From Treponema parvum (GTDB lineage Bacteria > Spirochaetota > Spirochaetia > Treponematales > Treponemataceae): 64,000 nt of DNA. The notes below the pieces were generated by a model. That model made no database searches. It saw nothing but the letters and a program-made list of their open reading frames with translations, and was not told the DNA's origin. Location: NCBI RefSeq assembly GCF_017893965.1, contig NZ_CP054142.1:2294001-2358000 (forward strand), given 5' to 3'. A program made the translations under genes and the position numbers. Shown one piece after another: positions 1 through 8,480 of the stretch (the stretch's first letter is position 1; each line of letters starts with the position of its first letter).

Positions 1-902
1 ACAATAAAAATGCCGATCAAAAACGTTATCGTTTCCCAATCGAGCCCTTTTACAAGGGTTACGACGTCTCGGGCGCTTTTCTTTTGTGTGACTTTAAACC
101 AAACTATGCCTGCGACGCCCAAAAACAGAACTAGCAAGCCGGACAAAAACTCCGGCCCCGCATGCGACAAAGAAAGCAAGGCCAGCCCCAATATCATTGC
201 ACCCAAGAGAATTCCCGGAAAATACGATACGACGGCTTGCTTTTCGGTCGAAACGCTCTCTTTGTTTTTGGAAAAATAAGTATAAAAAAATGCGCAGCCT
301 GCGAGCATTCCCGTCTGCACGATAAAAAATATGGACGGTCTGCCTTCATGAAAGAAAAAGTCGTTAAAATTATATCCGGCAAAGGAAGCGAAGATCATGG
401 AAGGCGGATCGCCTATTAAAGTGGCCGTTCCTTCAAGATTCGACATTACGGCAAGCCCTATCATAAAATATGTGGGATCCGCTTTAAGTTTGCGGCACAG
501 CGCAAGCGCAATAGGGGCCATAACAAGGACGGTCGCCACGTTTTCCGCAAAGATTGAAATTATCCCGGTCATAACAAGGATGAGTATTATGGCTATTCCC
601 GTATTCGGCGCGCTGTCGATAAGTATGTCCGCTATGCGCGTGGGAATTTGCGAATAGATAAAAAGAGACGCAATGATCATGCTGCCTACATATATCATAA
701 GCACGTTCCAATTAACCACGCGTGTAAACACATAAGAGAGCGTTTCCCCTGTGTTGACTCCGCCGAAGATGCTTTGGGGAATAAAAACGCTCGCCGCCGT
801 AACTATGAGAGCCGCCACCGCGGTTATTAGGCTTTTTTTCCCTTGAAATGCAATGATGAGCGCGTACATAACGAGCGCAAGCGTTAGCACAAAAATTTTC
901 AT
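1..902 (-). CDS. ArsB/NhaD-like ion transporter (partial)
   Basis: Polytopic inner-membrane transporter of the ion-transporter superfamily (ArsB / NhaD / citrate permease group). About 300 residues are visible and the C-terminus runs off the window. The protein starts MKIFVLTLALVMYALI and is a series of long hydrophobic segments. It carries the family signatures AENVATVLVMAP and EGTATLIGDPPSMI; the GDPP loop is typical of ArsB/NhaD proteins. The start at 900-902 is supported by GGAG about 7 nt upstream. The gene lies behind a putative manganese riboswitch and terminator (986-1135), so I infer a link to Mn2+ or a counter-ion. The substrate cannot be read from the sequence; arsenite, Na+/H+ and organic anions are all possible in this superfamily. 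Confidence 0.85.
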   Translation of the reverse strand, partial: MKIFVLTLALVMYALIIAFQGKKSLITAVAALIVTAASVFIPQSIFGGVNTGETLSYVFTRVVNWNVLMIYVGSMIIASLFIYSQIPTRIADILIDSAPNTGIAIILILVMTGIISIFAENVATVLVMAPIALALCRKLKADPTYFMIGLAVMSNLEGTATLIGDPPSMIFASFAGYNFNDFFFHEGRPSIFFIVQTGMLAGCAFFYTYFSKNKESVSTEKQAVVSYFPGILLGAMILGLALLSLSHAGPEFLSGLLVLFLGVAGIVWFKVTQKKSARDVVTLVKGLDWETITFLIGIFI

Positions 903-985
903 ATTACCGTCTCCTTACAAAATTCGCGACGTTTGCGCAGCAAACTCACATTTCAAGCGCCGCCATGAAACAGCGGCAAAAATAT

Positions 986-1046
986 AAAAAAAGACCTTTT
1001 ATCCAAAACCGCATACAAACGCAAACGATTTTAGACAAAAGGTCTT
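986..1046 (-). terminator. Riboswitch expression-platform terminator
   Basis: On the minus strand, arms AAGACCTTTT (1037-1046) and AAAAGGTCTT (991-1000) form a perfect 10-bp stem followed directly by a run of T. The 5' arm contains the 3' strand of aptamer helix P1 (CCTTTTG), so aptamer and terminator cannot form together. This is the usual layout of a transcriptional ON switch. It lies 84 nt before the transporter start. Confidence 0.85.
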
Positions 1047-1135
1047 GTTACCGGCTTGTAAGCCGGGCGGCGGAACCAGGTTACTCTTTGTAACCGGGTA
1101 TGTTGATTCCGCAGAAAAAACTACTCCCCGTTTTG
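1036..1135 (-). promoter_or_regulatory. yybP-ykoY (Mn2+) riboswitch aptamer
   Basis: Read on the minus strand, this leader has the hallmarks of the yybP-ykoY manganese riboswitch. The 5' GGGGAGTAG (1121-1129) sits next to P1. P1 pairs CAAAA(c)GG with CCTTTTG. P2 pairs GCGGAA with TTCCGC and contains the conserved internal loop TCAACATAC. P3 pairs GGTTAC with GTAACC. P4 pairs CCGGCTT with AAGCCGG. The 3' strand ends in AACAAGACC. The family is established to bind Mn2+ and to control Mn exporters and other membrane proteins. A promoter just upstream and an overlapping terminator complete the unit. Family assignment is by eye from remembered consensus elements. Confidence 0.85.
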
Positions 1136-1145
1136 CTTTATAAAA

Positions 1146-1175
1146 ACTATAACAGCACAAAAGGGCTCAGGTCAA
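1146..1175 (-). promoter_or_regulatory. Promoter of the riboswitch-transporter unit
   Basis: Minus-strand TTGACC (1170-1175), an 18-nt spacer and TATAGT (1146-1151). Predicted transcription start is near 1139, just 5' of the aptamer, which supports both calls. Confidence 0.65.
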
Positions 1176-1198
1176 GCGTTTTTTACAAACTAAGCGAC

Positions 1199-1439
1199 GC
1201 AAGAGCACCGGGGAAACATCGTAAACTACCGTTGAATATAAAAAACGACTACACTCCCGGCAGCGTCCTGCCGCCAGCCGCGGCTGACCGTAATAGGTAT
1301 CGGACTGCGCTCGCTTTCTTCCGAAAAGCTCGCTTGCCAACGGTCAGAGCGGCTCTGCGTCAGTTCCCGCTGCCTCGCGTTCCATCGTTTTCTTTATGCC
1401 GATGCTTGTTTCATAATCATACAACCCCGGTGCTCTTGC
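1199..1439. repeat. MITE-like palindromic element, 15-bp terminal inverted repeats
   Basis: A 241-bp non-coding element bounded by perfect 15-bp inverted repeats, GCAAGAGCACCGGGG (1199-1213) and its complement (1425-1439). Inside are further nested inverted pairs: GGCAGCG/CGCTGCC (1259-1265 with 1369-1375), CTGACCGT/ACGGTCAG, and the palindrome CAGCCGCGGCTG. The whole could fold into a long branched hairpin. A block at 1357-1412 recurs in opposite orientation at 15911-15964. No transposase gene and no clear target-site duplication are visible. It separates the riboswitch promoter from the pckG promoter. It could be a MITE or a large REP/BIME-type element. Confidence 0.6.
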
Positions 1440-1492
1440 CAAAAATCAGAAACGCCTGTCCGCCCTGATTTGATATATTTAAGAAAACGTCA

Positions 1493-1521
1493 TTGAATAA
1501 CAAAAAGAAAACCTGTATTAT
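1493..1521 (+). promoter_or_regulatory. Candidate pckG promoter
   Basis: TTGAAT (1493-1498), 17-nt spacer, TATTAT (1516-1521). This would give a leader of about 137 nt before pckG. No known riboswitch is recognised in that leader. Between the repeat element and pckG this is the best promoter match I see. Confidence 0.45.
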
Positions 1522-1664
1522 CTATAGCGGTCAGCGTTTGCTGTAAAGTATTTTTAGGAAATAAAAGGCTTTGTAAAGTTTTTTATTTGTAATCGGAATG
1601 ACAAAATATTTTGATTACCGCCGGACAATTTTCGGCGATTCAGATAATTTTTGAAGGAGTTTAT

Positions 1665-3506
1665 ATGACTATCAATGACATCAAACATCCAAAACTTAAG
1701 GCTTGGATCGAAGAATGTGCAAAGATGTGCGAACCGGACGATATCTATCTGTGCGACGGTTCCAAGGCGGAATACGACCGCCTTATGAAAAAATGCGTCG
1801 ACGCGGGGCTTGCCACTCCGCTTGCAAAAAAGCCCAACAGTTTTTTGTTCCGCTCGCTCCCGTCGGATGTAGCCCGCGTTGAAAACCGTACCTTTATTTC
1901 TTCAGTTAAAGAAGAAGACGCCGGTCCTACAAATCACTGGATAGATCCCAAAGAATTAAAGGCGACTATGCGCGGATTGTACAAGGGCTGCATGCACGGA
2001 CGCACGATGTATATTATTCCGTTCTGCATGGGACCGCTCGGATCTCCTATTTCAAAAAACGGTATCGAGCTTACGGATTCCGAATACGTCGTTTTGAACA
2101 TGGATATAATGACGCGTACAGGAACGAAGGTTCTTGATCTTTTAGGAACCGACGGAGAATTCGTTCCCTGTCTGCATTCCGTAGGAAAACCGCTCAACAA
2201 CGGTGAAAAGGACAACGGCATTTGGCCGTGCGCGGATTTGGAACACAAATACATATCCCATTTTCCGGAAGAACACCTTATATGGTCGTACGGCTCAGGC
2301 TACGGCGGAAACGCGCTGCTCGGTAAAAAATGCTTTGCCCTGCGTATCGCAAGCGTTCTTGCACGCGAAGAAGGTTGGATGGCGGAACACATGCTCATCT
2401 TGAAGCTCACAAATCCCGAAGGCAAGGTAAAATATGTAACGGGCGCATTCCCGTCGGCATGCGGTAAGACAAACCTCGCCATGCTTATTCCGACTCTCCC
2501 CGGATGGAAGGTAGAAACCGTCGGCGACGATATTGCTTGGATGAAATTCGGCAAAGACGGACGCTTGTACGCGATCAACCCTGAAGCAGGATTCTTCGGA
2601 GTGGCTCCGGGAACTTCCGAACATTCGAACAAAAATGCCCTCGTCGCGGCTTCAAAAAACACTATATTTACAAACTGCGGTCTTACGGAAGACGGCGATG
2701 TTTGGTGGGAAGAAATAGGATATAAACCTCAAGGAAAAGAGATCGTCGATTGGCAAGGCAAAAAACGCCCCTGCCCTGAAACCGATAAAAACCCCAAAGA
2801 CAAGTCTCAGTGCATAGCTCACCCGAACGCACGCTTTACGGCGCCCGCGTCTCAGTGTCCGTGTATCGCTCCCAACTGGGAAGATCCTGAAGGCGTGCCG
2901 ATAAGCGCAATACTGTTCGGCGGAAGACGCCCGTCAACGATCCCGCTTGTACACCAGTCGCGCAACTGGAACCACGGAGTTTTCTTGGGTTCCATAGTAG
3001 GTTCCGAAATCACCGCGGCGTCCACAATCAATGCGGCCGAAGTCGGAAAGATCCGCCGAGATCCTTTTGCGATTATTCCTTTCTGCGGTTACAACATGGG
3101 CGACTACTTCCAGCACTGGATTAACATCGGTAAAAAATCAACGGAAGATAAACTTCCGAAAATCTTCTATGTGAACTGGTTCCGTAAGGATTCCGACGGG
3201 AACTTTATGTGGCCCGGCTACAGCGACAACAGCCGCGTACTGGCGTGGATATTCGACCGCTGCGACGGTAAAGACAATTACGTCGACACGCCGATCGGCT
3301 TTATGCCTAAAGAAAACGCAATAAACACCGACGGGCTTGACGACAAGACAAAGAAGAACATGAAAGAGCTCTCTTCCGTCGATGTGGAAGGCTGGAAAAA
3401 AGAAATCAAGGATATTCGCGAAAACCATTATCCGAAATTCGGCAAACATCTGCCCAAGGAATTGAGCGCATGTTTGGATGATCTTGAAAAGAGATTGTCA
3501 AAGTAA
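1665..3506 (+). CDS. pckG: Phosphoenolpyruvate carboxykinase (GTP)
   Basis: Cytosolic GTP-dependent PEPCK (EC 4.1.1.32) interconverting oxaloacetate and PEP with CO2. In fermentative spirochaetes it commonly runs toward oxaloacetate, but direction here is inference. The protein is 613 residues, normal for the GTP family. Visible motifs: substrate-binding [11 protein letters not shown] (around 225-235), nucleotide P-loop [13 protein letters not shown] (around 261-273) with the reactive Cys, the metal-binding VGDDIAWM (around 285), and [15 protein letters not shown] (around 420). The start at 1665 follows GAAGGAG with good spacing; a longer in-frame extension to 1611 lacks a ribosome site. The gene is monocistronic, with a strong terminator following. 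Confidence 0.97.
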   Translation: MTINDIKHPKLKAWIEECAKMCEPDDIYLCDGSKAEYDRLMKKCVDAGLATPLAKKPNSFLFRSLPSDVARVENRTFISSVKEEDAGPTNHWIDPKELKATMRGLYKGCMHGRTMYIIPFCMGPLGSPISKNGIELTDSEYVVLNMDIMTRTGTKVLDLLGTDGEFVPCLHSVGKPLNNGEKDNGIWPCADLEHKYISHFPEEHLIWSYGSGYGGNALLGKKCFALRIASVLAREEGWMAEHMLILKLTNPEGKVKYVTGAFPSACGKTNLAMLIPTLPGWKVETVGDDIAWMKFGKDGRLYAINPEAGFFGVAPGTSEHSNKNALVAASKNTIFTNCGLTEDGDVWWEEIGYKPQGKEIVDWQGKKRPCPETDKNPKDKSQCIAHPNARFTAPASQCPCIAPNWEDPEGVPISAILFGGRRPSTIPLVHQSRNWNHGVFLGSIVGSEITAASTINAAEVGKIRRDPFAIIPFCGYNMGDYFQHWINIGKKSTEDKLPKIFYVNWFRKDSDGNFMWPGYSDNSRVLAWIFDRCDGKDNYVDTPIGFMPKENAINTDGLDDKTKKNMKELSSVDVEGWKKEIKDIRENHYPKFGKHLPKELSACLDDLEKRLSK

Positions 3507-3572
3507 AAGCTTTGACAGCCCGCAAAGGATGAAATCCGCGACGGATCGATAGCCTTTGCCGGCAGTCTAAAG

Positions 3573-3608
3573 CGCCCGGTTCCCACTCTGAGGAATCGGG
3601 CGTTTTTT
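3573..3608 (+). terminator. Rho-independent terminator of pckG
   Basis: An 11-bp G/C-rich stem (CGCCCGGTTCC with GGAATCGGGCG, one G-T pair) and an 8-nt loop, followed by TTTTTTG. It lies about 65 nt after the pckG stop. Confidence 0.9.
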
Positions 3609-3672
3609 GTTTTTATTCCGCTTTTTTATTCCGTTTTATTATTTTGCAAGCGCAAGCGGTTTGCCGCAGTGA

Positions 3673-4614
3673 TCAATTCATATTGTTATCAGAGCTTTGT
3701 ATGCCTTCCGCACGCTTAAGGGCGACCTTCGCTTCGTCATAAAGCGCAGCGGAGGAAAATATGTCCTTTGCTCTGGAATAAGACAAAAGCGCTTTTTCAA
3801 TATTTCCCGTCTTCATATAAATATCGCCCTTAGCCATATAATCCATTCCCAATCCGTAAGAATTTTCCGCACGCCGGTCAAAGGAAATTGCACTGTCCGC
3901 AGCGCTCAAAGCTCCGTCGTAATTTTTTGCGACAGAACGGACCGACGCTATCGCATACCAATCGTAGGCGGCCATCTCAAGATAAATAAGTTTTTCATGA
4001 ATCTCTAAAGAATTCCTAAAAGCTTTTTCGGCCGAATTCCAATCCGAAAGTTCTTTATAAGAAAACCCGATAAGGCGCCATGCATAAGCTTCGTAAAGTT
4101 CGTCCGACTTTTTAAGTTTACCCATCTCCTTTGAAACGATATCGATCGTTTCTTTCGCCCTATCCTTCGACGAGTCCCCGTTTCCGTAAGAAAGAAGCCC
4201 TCTGCAAAGATATATTTTAGCCGCAGAAACCAGATTTTCTTCGTTTTCGGCGGCGGCTTCGTCCAAGGCTCTATGCCAATAGTTTTCCGCAGAAGCCGCA
4301 TCCTTTTTATAAAAAGCGAGGTTTCCCATTGAAAGCAAAGCTTTTATCCTAAGATCTGCGGCGTCAACCCCGACGGCAAGCTTCCACGCTTCGTCCATAA
4401 GAGTGCTGGCAAGCACGTAATTGCCGCGTTCGGATTCGGTATTTGCTATATCAAGCTGCTGCACGGCAAGATTTCTTTGAGTGACTATACGGGCCGGTCG
4501 TTTGGGTGCGGATGAACAGGATAAAAACAAAAGCAAAATTCCGAACACATACAAAAAACTCTTTGCAAAAACCGTACGAGAACCAAGGTCCAAGCTAAAT
4601 TTTCTTTTTTTCAT
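3673..4614 (-). CDS. TPR lipoprotein of the Mla-like operon
   Basis: Predicted lipoprotein of 313 residues. The N-terminus is basic, then hydrophobic, and ends in the lipobox LLFLSC (Cys near residue 33). The rest is alpha-helical, with tetratricopeptide-type repeats (for example ALLSMGNLAFYKKDAASAENYWHRAL and a repeat near the C-terminus around KGDIYMKTGNIEKALLSY). It is the last gene of a four-gene minus-strand operon, 11 nt after the MCE gene. I infer an outer- or inner-membrane anchored accessory of the lipid-transport complex, perhaps in place of MlaA or MlaC. The function is not known from sequence. Confidence 0.8.
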   Translation of the reverse strand: MKKRKFSLDLGSRTVFAKSFLYVFGILLLFLSCSSAPKRPARIVTQRNLAVQQLDIANTESERGNYVLASTLMDEAWKLAVGVDAADLRIKALLSMGNLAFYKKDAASAENYWHRALDEAAAENEENLVSAAKIYLCRGLLSYGNGDSSKDRAKETIDIVSKEMGKLKKSDELYEAYAWRLIGFSYKELSDWNSAEKAFRNSLEIHEKLIYLEMAAYDWYAIASVRSVAKNYDGALSAADSAISFDRRAENSYGLGMDYMAKGDIYMKTGNIEKALLSYSRAKDIFSSAALYDEAKVALKRAEGIQSSDNNMN

Positions 4615-4625
4615 ACGCCGTCCTG

Positions 4626-5618
4626 TTAAAACTCAATATCCCGGGGGCTTGTGCCGCCGGATTGCGTGTTTACGCGCTCGGGAACGCCCCGTTTCAAAAG
4701 CGGATTGTTTTTAAGCGCTTCCAAAACGTCCTGAGCGGATTGAAGGGTGGTTTGAAGTTCGCTTACCAGACCTGAAATCTGCGGAAACTGCGACGGCAGC
4801 GCGGCGGTCGCCTTTTCCAGATTTTCAATCGCTGCGGAAGTGTGCGCGACCGCCGCGCCCAGTTCGGGAAATATCTTTCCGTTCGGATCCACAAGAGCAG
4901 GAACTATTCCGTCGGAAGAATTTGCGGCGGCGTTAAGAGCGTCGGTAATCCGCTTGATGTTCTGAGTTATATCGGACAAATCGCGGTTAAGAGTCTGCGT
5001 TATTTCCGAAACGTTTTTGGTCATAAGCTCTACGGAATGAACTGTGTTTGTAAGCGGAGCGCTTCCCCTTCCTTCAAAAGCTTCGTCTATGCGCGCCAGT
5101 ATCGAAGAAACGTCCGTAAGAATTCTATTGGCCTGAGAAATGAAATTTGAAATGGTATCGTCTTTTTTAGGCACGGTAACTATGCCGGTTTCCACGCGTT
5201 TTCTTCCTTCCGCAGAATCCACTCTAGGAATTAATTCACCTTCTTCGATAAGCCCCGTTCCGTTGCCCGGATAAAACAAAAACTGGTTTCCGAGCCCTAT
5301 AGGACTTACGTTAAATTCCACTACGGAACCTTCCCTTACCCTGTCATAGTAAGTGTCGTAGATATAAAATTGAACTTCTACCGAATCGTGAGAATTTAAC
5401 CGTATGGACTTTATCTTTCCCACCGTAAATCCTTTGTATAAAACCGGCATACCTGCGCTGAGGCCGCTCCCGGATTCAAATTCCGTAAGATAATAATAAT
5501 CTTTTGAAAACCACCTCTGCTTGCTTCCGATTAAAAACACGGCCGCCACGAGCGCGACGGCAGCCGTAACGGCAAAAAAGCCTACTATCTGATCCGCATA
5601 ACGAATTTTAAATTTCAT
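4626..5618 (-). CDS. mlaD: MCE-domain (MlaD-like) lipid-transport protein
   Basis: A 330-residue protein with one N-terminal transmembrane helix (residues about 10-32), then an MCE/MlaD domain (about 40-120, with GMPVLYKGFTVGKIKSIRL). A long helical, coiled-coil-like region rich in Ser/Thr/Asn follows. MCE proteins form periplasmic hexameric rings or tubes that move phospholipids between membranes. The ATG overlaps the upstream ATPase stop by 4 nt (ATGA), so the two are translationally coupled. The long C-terminal helix suggests a tube-forming type closer to PqiB/Mce than to short MlaD. The symbol is a best fit by operon structure. Confidence 0.88.
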   Translation of the reverse strand: MKFKIRYADQIVGFFAVTAAVALVAAVFLIGSKQRWFSKDYYYLTEFESGSGLSAGMPVLYKGFTVGKIKSIRLNSHDSVEVQFYIYDTYYDRVREGSVVEFNVSPIGLGNQFLFYPGNGTGLIEEGELIPRVDSAEGRKRVETGIVTVPKKDDTISNFISQANRILTDVSSILARIDEAFEGRGSAPLTNTVHSVELMTKNVSEITQTLNRDLSDITQNIKRITDALNAAANSSDGIVPALVDPNGKIFPELGAAVAHTSAAIENLEKATAALPSQFPQISGLVSELQTTLQSAQDVLEALKNNPLLKRGVPERVNTQSGGTSPRDIEF

Positions 5619-6355
5619 ATGACAATCCCTTTTTCTATAAACGCAACAAGATCTTCGTCCTTAGTTATTTCATTTCCGCTTATGACCAAAGAAATTTTTC
5701 CTTCGACGACTAGGCATATGATATCTGCAAGCGCTTTTATCACATTGAGATCATGGCTTACAAATATCATGGTTTTCTTTTCCTGCTTTTTTTGTTTTAT
5801 GATCTTTACAAGGCGGCGGGAAGAACTGTCGTCAAGCGATTCCGTACATTCGTCAAGGAATATTAGATCGGGATCGCACAGCATGGCGCGCGCAAAGGCG
5901 ATGAGCTTTTGCTCTCCCACGGAAAGAGCCGAAGGCCGTATATCGATCGGCTTTTTATAGCCCACGTCTTTTAAAACCCGCTCTATGTTTTTTATCCTTT
6001 CCGAAAAACTCATCTGAGGAAAGTGGACTTTAAGAGGAAGCTCAAGGATTTGTCCGACCGTTTGATTTGCCCATAGGGCCGAATCTTGAAAAACAAAAGC
6101 GCAGCGGCGTCTGAAATCAAGCGTTTGCCGGCGGTTCATCAAAAAAATATCCCGCCCGTTATAACTTACGCTTCCTTCTACCGGAAGCAAAAGCCCTGCG
6201 GCAAGTTTCAGTATGGAACTTTTCCCTCCGCCGGAAGGTCCGACTATGGCTGTAGCTTTCCCCGCCTCAAAAGCGTAGGAAACGTTGTCCACTATTTTGT
6301 TTTCCTGTGCGGCAAATGAAATATTTTTTAATTCTATGACAGCGCTATCCGCCAT
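5615..6355 (-). CDS. mlaF: ABC transporter ATPase (MlaF-like)
   Basis: Cytoplasmic ATPase of the Mce/Mla importer-type ABC complex, 246 residues. Walker A is GPSGGGKSS (around 39-47), the signature is LSVGEQKLIAFARAM (a variant of LSGGQ), Walker B is LIFLDECTES, and the switch His is in VSHDLNVI. Gly to Val in LSVGEQ departs from the canonical signature. Genes for the permease (upstream, 10-nt gap) and MCE protein (4-nt overlap) confirm the assignment to lipid transport rather than solute uptake. Confidence 0.9.
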   Translation of the reverse strand: MADSAVIELKNISFAAQENKIVDNVSYAFEAGKATAIVGPSGGGKSSILKLAAGLLLPVEGSVSYNGRDIFLMNRRQTLDFRRRCAFVFQDSALWANQTVGQILELPLKVHFPQMSFSERIKNIERVLKDVGYKKPIDIRPSALSVGEQKLIAFARAMLCDPDLIFLDECTESLDDSSSRRLVKIIKQKKQEKKTMIFVSHDLNVIKALADIICLVVEGKISLVISGNEITKDEDLVAFIEKGIVI

Positions 6356-6365
6356 ATAAAGCCCT

Positions 6366-7142
6366 TCAGATATAGTAAAGCGCGGAAATCAATATGTCCG
6401 CAAGGATGCACCACGCAAACGAGCTGCTTACGGCCTTTAGACCCGCTACGGGAACTTCGGTGCTAGCTCTTTCCACCGAAAACCCTTGAAGCAGAGCGAA
6501 GACTGAAATTATCATTCCGAATGCGACGCTTTTTATAAGTGTGATAAGTATGTCCGGAAGAGTAAGCGCTTGAAGGATATTGTTAAAATAATCTACCGCA
6601 GGGATCGGATTTATGAGTTGAGAAATAAAATAAGAGCCTGCCAGACCGAAAATACAAAAATAAATGTTTAAAAGAATAAGCGATGCGGTTACGCCTAAAA
6701 AGCGCGGCACGGCGATATGTTCGATGGGATCCACTCCCACTGAAATGTACGCTTCTATTTCGTGCGACACTACCATACCGGCGATTTCTGTAGCGATAGC
6801 TGTAGCCGAACGCGCAATAATGATGAACGCCGTCAAGAGCGGCCCGAGTTCACGCGTGATCACACTGACTAAAAGCCCGTAAATAAGTTTTTGCTGTGCA
6901 AGATCGGATAAAAACGGTTCCACAAACGCATTAAACGCAGCTCCTATTCCGAGCGCGAGCAGTGAAGATATGCCAAAGGCTTCCACAAATGTAAAAAGTA
7001 TTTGCATTACGAGAATCTTATATGCGGCCTGTCCTCTTATCACAAACGGCCACACGCTTCTTAAGATCCTTCCGAAAAAACCTATCGTATATTGATTTTC
7101 CTTCGATCTCGCATTTATGATCCCGCCGATCTTTTTTAACAT
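6366..7142 (-). CDS. mlaE: MlaE-family permease
   Basis: A 258-residue inner-membrane permease of the MlaE/YrbE family, with about five hydrophobic segments. Family motifs are RELGPLLTAFIIIARSATAI and a conserved ISVGVDPIEHIAVPRFLG. It partners the MlaF-like ATPase and MCE protein to move phospholipids across the periplasm. The gene opens the operon. It has no Shine-Dalgarno: the -10 element ends 6 nt before the ATG (see 7149-7177), so a leaderless mRNA is predicted. Confidence 0.92.
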   Translation of the reverse strand: MLKKIGGIINARSKENQYTIGFFGRILRSVWPFVIRGQAAYKILVMQILFTFVEAFGISSLLALGIGAAFNAFVEPFLSDLAQQKLIYGLLVSVITRELGPLLTAFIIIARSATAIATEIAGMVVSHEIEAYISVGVDPIEHIAVPRFLGVTASLILLNIYFCIFGLAGSYFISQLINPIPAVDYFNNILQALTLPDILITLIKSVAFGMIISVFALLQGFSVERASTEVPVAGLKAVSSSFAWCILADILISALYYI

Positions 7143-7148
7143 ACCGGA

Positions 7149-7177
7149 ATTGTACGTAAAACGAACGCGTTATACAA
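7149..7177 (-). promoter_or_regulatory. Leaderless-type promoter of the mla operon
   Basis: Minus-strand TTGTAT (7172-7177), exactly 17 nt, TACAAT (7149-7154), then 6 nt to the ATG at 7142. The predicted start site falls on or next to the A of the start codon. No purine-rich ribosome site is present. Confidence 0.7.
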
Positions 7178-7241
7178 GCCGCATGATCCCGCAGAAGGCG
7201 CAGGGAACTTTGCACTTTGCGCTCGTTGCAATGCGACGCGG

Positions 7242-8354
7242 CTATAATCCCTGCAAATCTCCGTTTTTAAGAACGACGAATTCCGAATTGTCTTCATACA
7301 CAAACGTTATCGTAGGATCCCTAACCACTCCGTCAAGGTGAATAAGACACTGCGCATCTCCGTCATAGTTCATTCCTACGGCAAAGTGGCATGTGCGGAA
7401 TGCTTTTTCATCTTCGAGCATGTTCCCGCCTATCGATGCGGCAGGATTCAGCCCTATGCCGAGCTCGCCTATATTGCGCGCGTTGCGTTTATAGACGGCG
7501 CCCTGCCCTTCCGGCAGTTTTCCGTCCTTTTCCATTTGAACGGCCGTCTTTTCGGCATCGGTAATAGATTTTAAAAGGCGCTTGGCTTCGTCGCCTCCTG
7601 TAACTGAAGTTATAAAACCGTTTTCAACTTCTATCGCGATAGGAGTTTTTAAAAGCGAAGTTCCGTCGCTAAAAGACATCGAACCGTCAAAAACGATCTT
7701 TCCCTGCGTCCCTTCATTTCCCGATCCTACAACGGGACTTATAAACACTTCTCCCGCCGGTATGTTACCGCCTGAGCCGGGTTCCGAAAAATCTCCGTTG
7801 TCGCTCATAGGTTTTCGTCCCCAAACCGGAACTTCAACGTTTGTACCTCCGGGAGACGTAACGCGGACGGTTTTTACTCCCTCGTATCTTTTGCAAAGTT
7901 TTTTGCACGTCTCTGAAAGCAGCTTGTAATCTATGCATACCGTGCGCTCAAACATATTCTCCGTGAGCCCGGGAGTCCAAACCGCTCTCATAGTTTTTTT
8001 ACCGCCGATTAAAAAATTAAAAATATGGTCGAATTTTTCGCCGCTTTCGGATACGTAAGGCTTTGCAATCGCCTCGCTGTCCTTTCCGAGTTTTTGCTCC
8101 GAAATCGAAAAGAAAACGTCAGGTTCGGTTTTAAGAGCTGCTATGACTTCAGGCGAAGCCGTATCCAACAGCGTTTTCACGCTTTGATAGATCAGCACGG
8201 GAACGGCGCCTTCTTCCAGCAGAGCCGTATAAAGGCTTTGAGCGATTGCCGCCATAGACGGATTTGTAACGATTAAGACACGTTCATTTTTTTTAACGCG
8301 ACAGACTTCGCGGACGACAGTCTGAGCGGGGGTTAATTTTTCTTTTTCAAACAT
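7242..8354 (-). CDS. M29-family aminopeptidase
   Basis: Cytosolic metallo-aminopeptidase of family M29 (AmpS/AmpT type), 370 residues, close to family length. The C-terminal metal-binding region reads NIGELGIGLNP, then an ML-E-E-K-type segment NMLEDEKAFRTCHFAVG, and ends IHLDGVVRDPTI, with the expected Glu, His and Asp ligands. The N-terminal half has the Rossmann-like fold of the family (NERVLIVTNPSM). It removes N-terminal residues from peptides. It lies 99 nt upstream of mlaE but the latter has its own promoter. Its own start has a -10 element 6 nt away. Confidence 0.88.
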   Translation of the reverse strand: MFEKEKLTPAQTVVREVCRVKKNERVLIVTNPSMAAIAQSLYTALLEEGAVPVLIYQSVKTLLDTASPEVIAALKTEPDVFFSISEQKLGKDSEAIAKPYVSESGEKFDHIFNFLIGGKKTMRAVWTPGLTENMFERTVCIDYKLLSETCKKLCKRYEGVKTVRVTSPGGTNVEVPVWGRKPMSDNGDFSEPGSGGNIPAGEVFISPVVGSGNEGTQGKIVFDGSMSFSDGTSLLKTPIAIEVENGFITSVTGGDEAKRLLKSITDAEKTAVQMEKDGKLPEGQGAVYKRNARNIGELGIGLNPAASIGGNMLEDEKAFRTCHFAVGMNYDGDAQCLIHLDGVVRDPTITFVYEDNSEFVVLKNGDLQGL

Positions 8355-8360
8355 ATTCCT

Positions 8361-8390
8361 ATTCTATCATGTTATGCGACAGAACTGCAA
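8361..8390 (-). promoter_or_regulatory. Leaderless-type promoter of the M29 aminopeptidase
   Basis: Minus-strand TTGCAG (8385-8390), 18-nt spacer, TAGAAT (8361-8366), then 6 nt to the ATG at 8354. AGGA occurs in those 6 nt but is too close to act as a normal ribosome site. Confidence 0.55.
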
Positions 8391-8412
8391 ATACATATTG
8401 CGCACAGCTATA

Positions 8413-8441
8413 ATCAGCGACGTTTCGGCTTTGATAGAAAC
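8413..8441 (-). repeat. Family B hairpin repeat, copy 1
   Basis: The minus strand reads GTTTC, a variable loop, GCCGAAAC, then GTCGCTGATTATAG. It matches the other family B copies (GTTTCGG...CCGAAAC followed by RTCGCTTATT), but the left arm is degenerate. It lies in the 126-bp divergent region between the aminopeptidase and rsmE. Confidence 0.5.
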
Positions 8442-8442
8442 C

Positions 8443-8471
8443 TTGTCCTTTTATCCTTTTCTTTTTATACT
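8443..8471 (+). promoter_or_regulatory. Leaderless-type promoter of rsmE
   Basis: TTGTCC (8443-8448), 17-nt spacer, TATACT (8466-8471), then 9 nt (pyrimidine-rich, no Shine-Dalgarno) to the ATG at 8481. Predicted 5' UTR is 0-3 nt. Confidence 0.7.
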
Positions 8472-8480
8472 TTTTATCCG

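Noticed and set aside
991-1095. Three inverted repeats as simple tandem terminators or a tRNA-like gene
   Set aside because: Read on the minus strand they fit the helices of one riboswitch and its terminator; no tRNA arms or anticodon layout.
1100-1468. Open plus-strand frame of about 120 codons
   Set aside because: It runs through the riboswitch leader and the palindromic element, has no ribosome site and has no family-like sequence.
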